A stretch of DNA of 64,000 nt from Halanaerobium saccharolyticum subsp. saccharolyticum DSM 6643 (GTDB taxonomy: Bacteria; Bacillota; Halanaerobiia; Halanaerobiales; Halanaerobiaceae), in NCBI RefSeq assembly GCF_000350165.1, contig NZ_CAUI01000005.1, positions 836,506 to 900,505 on the forward strand, written 5' to 3'. Shown here piece after piece: positions 1 to 7,424 of the stretch (positions within the stretch are counted from its first letter, which is position 1; each line of letters begins with the position of its first letter). The position numbers and the translations under genes are program-made. Under the pieces are notes generated by a model, which was not told where the DNA came from, made no database searches, and was given only the letters and a program-made list of their open reading frames with translations.

Positions 1-1001
1 TCTGGAAGCTGACAGGAGGTAAAAAACATGCGGTTAGCTATTCAAATGCTTCAGTAATGGGAAGCTTGAACCTGGAAACAGGTGAGTGGTACCAGGAATT
101 TTTAGATCATCTGGGAGTACCGGTTAGTATTTATCCAGAAATAATCAATGACTCAGGCGATTTTGGAGAAACAGATCCAGAAATATTTGGGACAGCAGTT
201 CCAATTAGAGGCTCAATTGCTGATCAGCATGCAGCATTATTTGCTCAGGAATGCCGCACAGCCGGAACAGCAAAAATCACAAATGGTACAGGCTCATTTG
301 TCGACATCAATATCGGTAATCAGCTTGTTATACCTGGAGCCGGCCTCAATACTGTAATAGCCTGGAAACTAGGAGATACAACAACCTATGCTGTAGAAGG
401 CTATGCAGGAACAACTGGTTCAGCTATTCAGTGGCTCAAAGAAGGAATGGGAATTATTTCAGATGCAGCAGAAACTGAAGCAATGGCAGAATCAGTTGAT
501 GACAGCAATGGCGTCTATTTTGTTCCGGCACTGACAGGACTTAATGCACCATTCTGGGATTCATTTGCCAGAGGTACAATTATAGGTATCACCCGCGGCA
601 CAAAAAGAGAGCATATTGTCAGAGCAACACTTGAAGCAATAGCTTTTAGGATTAAAGATATTTGTGATGTAGTTGAGAACAAGGCAAATATTGAGATGAA
701 AAAGGTACGTATTGATGGTGGAGTTTCTAAAAACAACTTTCTCGCTCAACGAATTGCAGATATTTTAAATGCACAGGTAGGCAGGCCAGGTTCGATTGAA
801 GCCACAAGTCTGGGAGCTGCTCAAATGGCAGGACTATATACCGGATTTTGGGAAGAAGAGGATTTGGATAAAGCAGTTGAGATTGAAAGAACGTTTATGC
901 CTGATCTTAGTCCTGAACAACGAAAAAAAGAATATTTTATCTGGAAGCGGGCAGTAGATCGAGCAGCTAAATGGCTTGATTTTAACCTGGACGATATCTA
1001 A
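1..1001 (+). CDS. glpK: Glycerol kinase (FGGY family), C-terminal part; 5' end lies before the window
   Basis: The frame is open from base 3, before the first ATG at 57, so about 332 C-terminal residues of a roughly 500-residue kinase are visible. The segment opens with WKLTGGKKHAVSYSNAS, the region that in glycerol kinases carries the WKLTGG and TDYTNAS motifs. Further on are GAGLNTVIAW and, near the end, GGVSKNNFLAQRIAD, the FGGY C-terminal signature that closes over ATP. The enzyme would phosphorylate glycerol to sn-glycerol 3-phosphate in the cytoplasm. The next gene starts 22 bases downstream and encodes a glycerol-3-phosphate oxidase-like flavoprotein, which strongly supports glycerol over other FGGY substrates. 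The catalytic N-terminal domain with the phosphate-binding loop is outside the window, so its integrity cannot be judged. Confidence 0.9.
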   Translation, partial: WKLTGGKKHAVSYSNASVMGSLNLETGEWYQEFLDHLGVPVSIYPEIINDSGDFGETDPEIFGTAVPIRGSIADQHAALFAQECRTAGTAKITNGTGSFVDINIGNQLVIPGAGLNTVIAWKLGDTTTYAVEGYAGTTGSAIQWLKEGMGIISDAAETEAMAESVDDSNGVYFVPALTGLNAPFWDSFARGTIIGITRGTKREHIVRATLEAIAFRIKDICDVVENKANIEMKKVRIDGGVSKNNFLAQRIADILNAQVGRPGSIEATSLGAAQMAGLYTGFWEEEDLDKAVEIERTFMPDLSPEQRKKEYFIWKRAVDRAAKWLDFNLDDI

Positions 1002-1023
1002 TAGTTGTGATGGGAGGTACAAA

Positions 1024-2754
1024 ATGATTGCTCATCTGAAAAAATTAATTAAAGAAAATGAGAAGCTAAATCGATATGATATTAATATAGAAGAGCTTGA
1101 GAATAATGTTATCAAATTAAATGGCAAGGTAGACAGTTGGGGTGATGTAGTTGATTTTGGACATCTGGCAGCCAGTCTTGATCAGGTAAAAGGTGTAATT
1201 AATGAACTATATACAGCAGAAAGTATAAAAAAGAATATGGAAAAAAAGGTGAAAATAAATTTAGAAAAAGATAAGATTATAAAAAAAACAGATGTCTTAA
1301 TAGTAGGTGCAGGTATCACAGGTTCAGCAATAGCAAGAGAGCTGGCAAAATATGATCTCGATATTACAGTAATTGAAAAGAATTCTGATATAGCTGAGGG
1401 AACCACAAAGGCTAATAATGGTATGGTTCATTCAGGCTATGCAGCGACTCCTGGTAGCCTAAAAGCAGAATTAAATGTAAAAGGAAATGCAAAATATGAT
1501 AAATGGTCTAAAGAGTTAAAATTTGATTTTGATCGAACAGGATCATTTGTTGTCGGGTTTGATGAAGATGACAGCGCTCATATTCAGGAATATTACGAAA
1601 AGGGAGAGAAGAATGGAGTTCCAGGAATCGAGATTCTGACAGGAGACAAAGCAAGAGAAATTGAAGAAAATTTATCAGAGGATGTTAAATCAGCCTTATG
1701 GACACCTAGCGCAGGTTATGTAGCACCATATGAAGTAGCAATTGCACTTGCAGAAAATGCAGTCGAAAATGGAGTCGAGATATTATTAGATACAGAACTG
1801 ATTGCAGTAGATAATGCAGCAGATAAAATCAATATTGCTTATACTAATCAGGGCCGCATAGAATGCAGTTATTTAATCAATGCAGCAGGAGTTTATGCAG
1901 ATCAGGTAGCAGAAATGGCAGGAGATAGGCAGTTTACAATTCATCCCCGTAGAGGAACCCTGATTATTTTTGATAAAGAAAAAGCAAAGGTTCTCAAAAG
2001 TGCAGTCGGGACAACTCCTTCTAAGCATACAAAGGGAGGGGTTGCACAGCGCACACCTGAAGGAAATCCACTTTGGGGACCAACTGCAGTCGAAGTAGCA
2101 GATAAAACAAATACAGCAGTCAGCCAAGAAGATCTCGATACAATAATTAATAAATTCACTACTATAGTCGGAGGAATAGATAAAAAAGATATGATAACAA
2201 GTTTTAGTGGAGTTAGAGCAGCAAACTATAAAGAGGACTTCGTAATCGAAGCATCAGAAAAAATAAAAGGCTTAATTCAGGCTGCAGCTATCCAGTCACC
2301 AGGTTTGGCATCATCCCCTGCTATTGCCGAAAAAATTGTTAATATATTATTAAATGAAGAAAAAAAATTAAAACTGCTGGGCAGAAAAATAAAGAAAAAA
2401 AATAATTTTCAAGCAGAAAGAGTGGTAAATAAACCTTTTCATCAGTGCAGCAATCATGAAAAAGAAAAACTATTGGCTGAAGATCCGGCCTATGGCCATG
2501 TGATCTGCCGATGCGAAAACGTAACAGAAGCAGAAATAGTAAGTGCGATTCACGGTAAGATTCCAGCCCGTACAGTAGATGCAATAAAGAGAAGGACAAG
2601 AGCAGGAATGGGCCGCTGCCAGGCAGGTTTTTGTGGACCAAGAGTTGTAAAAATCCTTGCCAGAGAGCTTGGTATTGATTCTGAAAAGATAACTAAAAAG
2701 GGAGAAGGCTCAAATATAGTTAATTACAGAATAAAAGAGCTGCTCTTTGATTAA
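1024..2754 (+). CDS. FAD-dependent glycerol-3-phosphate dehydrogenase/oxidase-like protein with BON-like N-terminus and BFD [2Fe-2S] C-terminus
   Basis: ATG at 1024 is chosen because GGGAGG lies just before it; an upstream in-frame ATG at 976 would overlap glpK and has no binding site. The protein has 576 residues. Residues about 15-65 look like a BON domain, the FAD-binding Rossmann motif GAGITG is at 95-100, and a DAO-type oxidoreductase domain follows. The last 85 residues hold CRCE and CQAGFC, the four cysteines of a BFD-like [2Fe-2S] domain as in anaerobic GlpA. It probably oxidises glycerol 3-phosphate to dihydroxyacetone phosphate, passing electrons through the Fe-S domain to a partner not encoded here. 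It is co-transcribed with glpK and followed by a terminator. The BON-like segment is unusual for the family. An alternative is a related 2-hydroxyacid oxidase, but context favours glycerol 3-phosphate. Confidence 0.82.
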   Translation: MIAHLKKLIKENEKLNRYDINIEELENNVIKLNGKVDSWGDVVDFGHLAASLDQVKGVINELYTAESIKKNMEKKVKINLEKDKIIKKTDVLIVGAGITGSAIARELAKYDLDITVIEKNSDIAEGTTKANNGMVHSGYAATPGSLKAELNVKGNAKYDKWSKELKFDFDRTGSFVVGFDEDDSAHIQEYYEKGEKNGVPGIEILTGDKAREIEENLSEDVKSALWTPSAGYVAPYEVAIALAENAVENGVEILLDTELIAVDNAADKINIAYTNQGRIECSYLINAAGVYADQVAEMAGDRQFTIHPRRGTLIIFDKEKAKVLKSAVGTTPSKHTKGGVAQRTPEGNPLWGPTAVEVADKTNTAVSQEDLDTIINKFTTIVGGIDKKDMITSFSGVRAANYKEDFVIEASEKIKGLIQAAAIQSPGLASSPAIAEKIVNILLNEEKKLKLLGRKIKKKNNFQAERVVNKPFHQCSNHEKEKLLAEDPAYGHVICRCENVTEAEIVSAIHGKIPARTVDAIKRRTRAGMGRCQAGFCGPRVVKILARELGIDSEKITKKGEGSNIVNYRIKELLFD

Positions 2755-2768
2755 AATTATAACTATTA

Positions 2769-2807
2769 ATACCAGACAACTTAGTTATGTTGACTGGTAT
2801 TTTTTTG
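2769..2807 (+). terminator. Rho-independent terminator after the glycerol genes
   Basis: The arms ATACCAGACAAC and GTTGACTGGTAT pair apart from one A-A mismatch around an 8-base loop and are followed directly by a T run. It lies 15 bases after the stop codon of the flavoprotein gene and ends the glpK operon. Confidence 0.9.
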
Positions 2808-3486
2808 TTTTATAAGTCGAAAAAAAATAGTTAGAAAGTTTTAAACTTATCTAATTCAGTTTTAAACCTTTTAAAAGCTGTCTCCAAGCCTTAATAAAAT
2901 ATACCAGATTAAAATAATAAATAATAGAATGATTGCACTGTGAAAAGTCTAAAACAATCTGAAACGAACCGAATTTAAGAAAATATTACAAAGACAGAGT
3001 ATTTAAGCCTGGTCATCTATGCTTGAATATTATATAATAATAAAAATCATTTTGAAAATAAGGAGAATATATTTAGGTTATTTTAACAAAACACTAATTT
3101 GCGACATAATACTCTCACACCCCTGTGGTATTTTTTAATTGAAATTGCTTTTATTAAACTAAATTTGGACTGATAAAACAAGAAGCTCCAATACTGCCAT
3201 ATTCTGAATAAAATTATTAATGTAGAAAAAAAGGATTATTTATTAACGAAATAATATTATAAAGTTTTCTGGAGAGATAGAGTGAGATGGTGAATTAAGC
3301 ATTTAAGAAAAATTAGAGTTAGATATTTAAGACAGCAGTGAATCAAAAAATGTATTGGCAAGTTCAATTTTTAGAAAAAAGGTGGATAAATTTGTAGAAG
3401 TTGTAAATAAAGATGATCATATAATTAATAGTTATATAAGGGATACTTTATTTATAAGATAAATTGGATAAATTGTACAATTAGAT
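2808..3486. other. Non-coding, apparently decayed AT-rich stretch of about 680 bases
   Basis: No reading frame of gene length with a binding site is present on either strand. Short open pieces remain; for example, from about 3382 a frame reads VDKFVEVVNKDDHIINSYI before a stop. I do not recognise it, but it looks more like the tail of a lost gene than random sequence. A weak hairpin with a T run lies near 3107-3137. The stretch separates the glycerol operon from the AT-richer galactonate cluster and may mark the edge of an acquired block. Confidence 0.5.
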
Positions 3487-3515
3487 TTGACAAAATTATC
3501 AGAAAATGATAAATT
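3487..3515 (+). promoter_or_regulatory. Sigma-A-type promoter for the galactonate cluster
   Basis: TTGACA (3487-3492), a 17-base spacer and TAAATT (3510-3515) make a good housekeeping promoter. The predicted start, near 3522, falls just before the palindromic site at 3534-3558, which suits repression by roadblock. Confidence 0.6.
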
Positions 3516-3533
3516 TAAAGTATATTAAAAATA

Positions 3534-3558
3534 TTGAACAAAGTTCACATATGAGAAC
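3534..3558 (+). promoter_or_regulatory. Probable IclR-family operator, copy 1
   Basis: Two overlapping palindromes are visible: TGAACAAAGTTCA (TGAAC-3-GTTCA) and GTTCACATATGAGAAC at 3543-3558. A second copy lies before the kinase gene at 5095-5119. IclR-family proteins commonly bind short palindromes of this kind, and an IclR gene lies between the two copies, so this is probably its binding site. The assignment is inferred. Confidence 0.6.
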
Positions 3559-3585
3559 TCAAAAATGAAGAAGGAGGAAAAATTC

Positions 3586-4248
3586 ATGTATGATATTTCA
3601 ATGGAAATAAAAGAAGATATGATTGTATATAAAAATATCGAAGATTTGAAACCTAAATTTAAAACTAATTTAACATTTGAAAATGATGATGTTTATGATA
3701 GTCAAATTGAAATGAATCTTCATACTGGTACACACATTGATACACCTTTTCATAGATTTAAAAATGGGAAAAAAAGCAATGATTATTTTGAAGAAAATCC
3801 TTTTTATGAAGCTAAAGTATTAGATTTAAGTCACAAAAAAGAAAAAATAACAAAAAATGATTTAGAAAAATATGAAATTAAAAAAAATATGTTTATAATT
3901 TTAAAAACTAAAAATTCTGAAAAAAATTATTTAAAAAATAATCCGGAAAAATTTATCTATCTTGGTATCTCTGGTGCTGAATATTTAAAAAATATGAATA
4001 TAAGTGGTGTAGGAATAGATACTAATGGAATCGAAAGAGATCAAGAAGGTGCCCCCACTCATAAAATTCTTTTAAAAAATAATATTATAATTTTAGAGGG
4101 ATTGAAATTAAATAAAATCCCCGAAAAAGAATATATATTATTGCTTTCTCTTTTAAAAGTGTCTAATAGGGAAGGGATGCCAGGTAGAGCATATCTTTTT
4201 GACAAAAAAGAAATTGATGTTTCTAATATAATAAATGATAAATATTAA
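3586..4248 (+). CDS. Cyclase family (kynurenine formamidase-like) metal-dependent hydrolase
   Basis: ATG at 3586 has AAGGAGG eight bases upstream; an ATG at 3565 lies before that binding site and is rejected. The 220-residue product carries the metal-binding signature HTGTHIDTPFH at 46-56 (His46, His50, Asp52, His56), diagnostic of the cyclase family (PF04199). Members hydrolyse amides or esters such as N-formylkynurenine, and some may act on lactones. It is the first gene of the galactonate cluster, directly behind the promoter and operator, 43 bases before the IclR gene. A role in opening a sugar lactone to galactonate would fit the neighbourhood but is inference; nothing in the sequence fixes the substrate. 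The coding sequence is very AT-rich, like the rest of this cluster. Confidence 0.8.
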   Translation: MYDISMEIKEDMIVYKNIEDLKPKFKTNLTFENDDVYDSQIEMNLHTGTHIDTPFHRFKNGKKSNDYFEENPFYEAKVLDLSHKKEKITKNDLEKYEIKKNMFIILKTKNSEKNYLKNNPEKFIYLGISGAEYLKNMNISGVGIDTNGIERDQEGAPTHKILLKNNIIILEGLKLNKIPEKEYILLLSLLKVSNREGMPGRAYLFDKKEIDVSNIINDKY

Positions 4249-4291
4249 TTATTTTTTATAAATATTATATAAATTATAAAGGAGAATATTT

Positions 4292-5071
4292 ATGGTCAGA
4301 CTAAATAAATCTGCATTACGAGTTACTGAAATATTATCATTAATTTCTAAATCACAAGAATCGTTAACAATATCTGAAGTAAGTACTACTTTAGATATTC
4401 CCAAAAGCAGTACTTTTAATCTTCTATATACTTTAGTAGAAAAGGATTTTTTAGAAATTGATGATGATAAATTAAAAACCTTTAAGTTAGGATTAAAATC
4501 ATTTGAGGTAGGCACTTCTTATTTGCAGGATAGAAAAGTATCTCAAGTAGCCGTTCCATTAGTTGAAAAATTAATGAGTGAAGTAAAAAATACTGTTTTT
4601 TTAGCAGTAGAGGATAAGAATGAACTTGTATATTTGAATAAATCTGAACCTTTAAATGAAGTAAGAACTACTGCTAAACTTGGTTCTAGAATGCCTATGT
4701 ATTGCACCGGATTGGGAAAAGCAATACTTGCTACTTATTCTAATGAACATATAAAAACAAAATTTTCAAATGAAAATTTAAAAGCTGTCACTAAATATAC
4801 AATAACAAATATAAACGACTTGATAAAAGATTTAGAAATGATAAGATCTAGAGGTTATTCAATTGATAATAGAGAAAGTGAAGAAAAATTATTTTGCTTG
4901 GCAGCACCAATTTATGATTTCAGTGAAAAAGCAATCGCTACAATAAGTATAGCTACACTTTATTCTGAAATAACTGAAGATAAAATTGAAGAATATAGTA
5001 GAAAAGTCAGAGAAACTGCTTTAAATATTTCAAGAAAATTAGGATTTATGAAAAAAGATTTATATTTTTAA
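4292..5071 (+). CDS. IclR-family transcriptional regulator
   Basis: A 259-residue protein, normal length for the family. Residues about 10-65 form the winged helix-turn-helix, with the recognition region around SEVSTTLDIPKSSTFNLL. The rest is the IclR effector-binding domain, including the RMPMYCTGLGKA-type stretch and CLAAPIYDF near residue 208, typical of ligand-pocket segments. It sits between the cyclase and kinase genes and is flanked by two copies of a palindromic motif (3534-3558 and 5095-5119), so it most likely controls this cluster and itself in response to galactonate or 2-keto-3-deoxygalactonate. Whether it represses or activates cannot be read from sequence. GGAGAA before the ATG serves as binding site. 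Confidence 0.9.
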   Translation: MVRLNKSALRVTEILSLISKSQESLTISEVSTTLDIPKSSTFNLLYTLVEKDFLEIDDDKLKTFKLGLKSFEVGTSYLQDRKVSQVAVPLVEKLMSEVKNTVFLAVEDKNELVYLNKSEPLNEVRTTAKLGSRMPMYCTGLGKAILATYSNEHIKTKFSNENLKAVTKYTITNINDLIKDLEMIRSRGYSIDNRESEEKLFCLAAPIYDFSEKAIATISIATLYSEITEDKIEEYSRKVRETALNISRKLGFMKKDLYF

Positions 5072-5094
5072 AAGCAAATTATTTTATCTAAATA

Positions 5095-5119
5095 TTGAAC
5101 AACTTTCTCATATGTGAAC
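5095..5119 (+). promoter_or_regulatory. Probable IclR-family operator, copy 2
   Basis: TTGAACAACTTTCTCATATGTGAAC matches copy 1 at 3534-3558 almost base for base in the same orientation. Its core (5104-5119) is also the reverse complement of the copy-1 core with one mismatch, as expected of a true palindrome. A TATAAT at 5132-5137 lies downstream, so the site would sit near the -35 region of the kinase promoter. Confidence 0.6.
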
Positions 5120-5169
5120 ATTGTTTTATATTATAATATTCAGAAAATATAGAAAAAGGAGGAATGATT

Positions 5170-6156
5170 TTGAAAAATATATTAACTATAGATACTGGAA
5201 CAACGAATACCCGGGTAAAAATTTTTTTAGATGATAAAATAATTGCTAAAGCTGATAAAAAAATAGGAGTTCGAAATAACACTAATTTAAAAAAGAACCA
5301 AAAATTTAAGAAAGAGATAGATAATTTAATTACAAAGGTTTTATCAAAAGCTAATATAAAAAAGAAACAATTAGATTTGACTCTTGGAATTGGTATGCTT
5401 TCCTCTGATATTGGCTTGTATGAAGTTCCTCATGTCTTTTTTCCAGCTGGTAAAGTTGAAATTGCTAAAGGAATTAAAAAAAAGAAAATCTTTGATATTC
5501 CAATAAATTTTATTCCAGGAGTTAGAACAGCTATTGAAAATGTCACTTTAAATAACTGTGAGGAAGTAGATATGATGAGAGGAGAGGAAGCAGAAGTTTT
5601 TGGAATAGTTAAATATTTAAAATTACAGGGTCCATTGTTAATAATTTTACCTGGTTCACATACTAAATTTATTTTTTTAAATGACAAAAATAAAATTAGT
5701 AAAAGTATCACTACTTTGGCAGGAGAATTAATAGCAGAATTAACTAATAACTCAATATTATCTAGTTCATTAGAAAGTACATTTGCGAAAAATATAGAAA
5801 AAGATTTTTTACTAAAAGGAGCTGAGCTTTCAAATAAAATTGGTTCAAATAGATCCAGTTTTATTACTAGAATCTTAGAACAATTCGGTAGTAATACAGT
5901 TAATCAAAGAGCTAATTATTTATTGGGAACTATTTTAAGTAATGATTTATTAGCAGTTAAAAGTTATCAAGAATCAAATATGCATCATAAATTACCTGTA
6001 GTTATTGGAGGGAATAATTTAATTAAAGATGCTTTTGGTCTTCTTATAAAGGAAGATGATTATTTTAAAACGGACCCTATAATTATTGAAGACAATATAA
6101 TAAAAAATATGTCATCAATTGGAGCTATTGAAATTGCTAAAAATTTAAATTTATAA
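5170..6156 (+). CDS. dgoK: 2-dehydro-3-deoxygalactonokinase-like sugar acid kinase
   Basis: The start is taken as TTG at 5170, seven bases after GGAGG; an ATG at 5164 is almost touching the binding site. The 328-residue protein opens with TIDTGTTNTRVKIF, the phosphate-loop motif of the DgoK family, and has PGSHTKFIFL in its middle, also typical of DgoK. It would phosphorylate 2-keto-3-deoxy-D-galactonate to the 6-phosphate. It is somewhat longer than the about 290-residue E. coli enzyme. The dehydratase before it in the pathway and the aldolase after it are encoded at 9919 and 11088, giving a complete De Ley-Doudoroff route. A second copy of the regulator site lies just upstream, so it may have its own promoter within the cluster. 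Confidence 0.85.
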   Translation: MKNILTIDTGTTNTRVKIFLDDKIIAKADKKIGVRNNTNLKKNQKFKKEIDNLITKVLSKANIKKKQLDLTLGIGMLSSDIGLYEVPHVFFPAGKVEIAKGIKKKKIFDIPINFIPGVRTAIENVTLNNCEEVDMMRGEEAEVFGIVKYLKLQGPLLIILPGSHTKFIFLNDKNKISKSITTLAGELIAELTNNSILSSSLESTFAKNIEKDFLLKGAELSNKIGSNRSSFITRILEQFGSNTVNQRANYLLGTILSNDLLAVKSYQESNMHHKLPVVIGGNNLIKDAFGLLIKEDDYFKTDPIIIEDNIIKNMSSIGAIEIAKNLNL

Positions 6157-6275
6157 ATTTTATTAACTACTAAATTTTTTAATAGGGAGGTGACTGTAAA
6201 TCATAATTAAATTAAAAGTAGTTTAAAAAGTAAAATTATTAGAAAAAGTCAAAATTTATAAGGGGGATATTAATA

Positions 6276-7367
6276 ATGAGAAAAATATTTTCTTTGGTGT
6301 TGGTAACAATTTTTTTGGTAAGTATGATTACTATTTCTGTATCTGCGCAAGAAAGTGATTTTTTTAAAAAGAATATTGAAAATCAAGGAATTAAAGAAAA
6401 TGGAGAACCTTTACAAGTAGGGATAACTGTAGCAGAAATGGCAAGTGAATTTATAGTTTCATTACAACAATATTCTAAATGGATGTTAGAAGAAGCAGGG
6501 GCAGAAGTTACAGTTTCTAATCCAAACTATGATGTAAATAAACAGATGTCTCAAATAGAAGATTTTATTCAAACTGGTAAAGATGTAATTATTATTCAGG
6601 CTACTGACAGTGAAGCTATTGCACCTGCAGTAAAAAAAGCAAATGAAGCTAATATACCAGTTATAGCAATTGTTAGACCTATACATGGTGAAGATATTAC
6701 AGTAAATATGACCACATATGGTGATGATCAATTAATGGGTAAAAAAGCAGCACAGGTTCTTGTAGAAGAATTTGAGGAAAATAATGTTGAAAATGCTAAA
6801 ATAGCAACTGTTCAGGGAGATTTAGCTACTGCAAACGCAAGAGGAAGATCCGATGGATTTACAAATGAAATAGCAAAATATGATAATATAGAAATAGTAA
6901 GTCAGAGAGCAAGTGAATGGAAACCAGAAAAAGCAATGGCCGCTATTACTGATGTTTTAAATGCTCATCCTGATTTAGACGGAGTCTTCAGTCATAATGA
7001 TGGAATGGTTCCTGGAGTAATTTCTGCATTAAAACAATCTGGAAAACCTATTTCTCAAGAAGCTGACGGACATGTAACCATAGTATCTGTAGATGGTTCC
7101 CCATATGCTTTGGAGCAAATTCGCGAAGGAAATTTAAAAGCTTCAGTTGAATATTCTCCTTTAATGATGGCAACTATAGCTGTAAAAGGTTCATTAACCC
7201 GAGTAGCAAAAGGGTTACCACTTAATGAGGAAGTAGTTCAATTTGAGCCAATAGTAATAACAAAAGAAAATGTTGATTCTCAGAAATTATGGGGTAATTT
7301 TGACGTATCTTCAGAAACAATATGGCCTATGACAGAGGGAATTTGGAACAATTACCTAAATTATTAA
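6276..7367 (+). CDS. Sugar ABC transporter substrate-binding protein (ribose/galactose type)
   Basis: A 363-residue secreted binding protein. The N-terminus has a classical signal peptide: Arg-Lys, a hydrophobic core to about residue 20, then VSAQ, a type I signal peptidase site. There is no lipobox cysteine, which is unusual for a Gram-positive-type envelope and fits an outer-membraned Halanaerobiales cell. The body is a periplasmic-binding-protein type 1 fold (Peripla_BP_4), with IIIQATDSEAIAPAVKKA and DGVFSHNDGMVPGV typical of RbsB-like proteins. It is encoded with its ATPase and permease inside the galactonate cluster, so the ligand is probably D-galactonate or a galactose derivative. A strong hairpin follows the stop codon and probably raises its level relative to the ATPase and permease. 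Confidence 0.88.
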   Translation: MRKIFSLVLVTIFLVSMITISVSAQESDFFKKNIENQGIKENGEPLQVGITVAEMASEFIVSLQQYSKWMLEEAGAEVTVSNPNYDVNKQMSQIEDFIQTGKDVIIIQATDSEAIAPAVKKANEANIPVIAIVRPIHGEDITVNMTTYGDDQLMGKKAAQVLVEEFEENNVENAKIATVQGDLATANARGRSDGFTNEIAKYDNIEIVSQRASEWKPEKAMAAITDVLNAHPDLDGVFSHNDGMVPGVISALKQSGKPISQEADGHVTIVSVDGSPYALEQIREGNLKASVEYSPLMMATIAVKGSLTRVAKGLPLNEEVVQFEPIVITKENVDSQKLWGNFDVSSETIWPMTEGIWNNYLNY

Positions 7368-7374
7368 AATTAAT

Positions 7375-7405
7375 AAGGGATGCATTAGTAACTAATGCAT
7401 CCCTT
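7375..7405 (+). terminator. Perfect 15-bp inverted repeat between binding-protein and ATPase genes; partial terminator or mRNA-stabilising hairpin
   Basis: AAGGGATGCATTAGT and ACTAATGCATCCCTT are exact reverse complements separated by one base, so the real loop is three to five bases. No long T run follows, only TTAAAATA. Hairpins at this position in ABC operons are known to protect the upstream binding-protein mRNA and reduce read-through to the membrane components. Confidence 0.75.
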
Positions 7406-7424
7406 TAAAATAGGGTGATATTAT

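Noticed and set aside
976..1023. Upstream in-frame start of the glycerol-3-phosphate oxidase gene
   Set aside because: It overlaps glpK and has no binding site; GGGAGG precedes the ATG at 1024.
3107..3137. Hairpin with T run in the decayed gap
   Set aside because: The stem is broken by a three-base bulge and no gene ends here; it is too weak to call a terminator.
6184..6210. AGGGAGG followed by a six-codon frame (MTVNHN) between the kinase and binding-protein genes
   Set aside because: Too short and with the start touching the binding site; probably a relic or chance.
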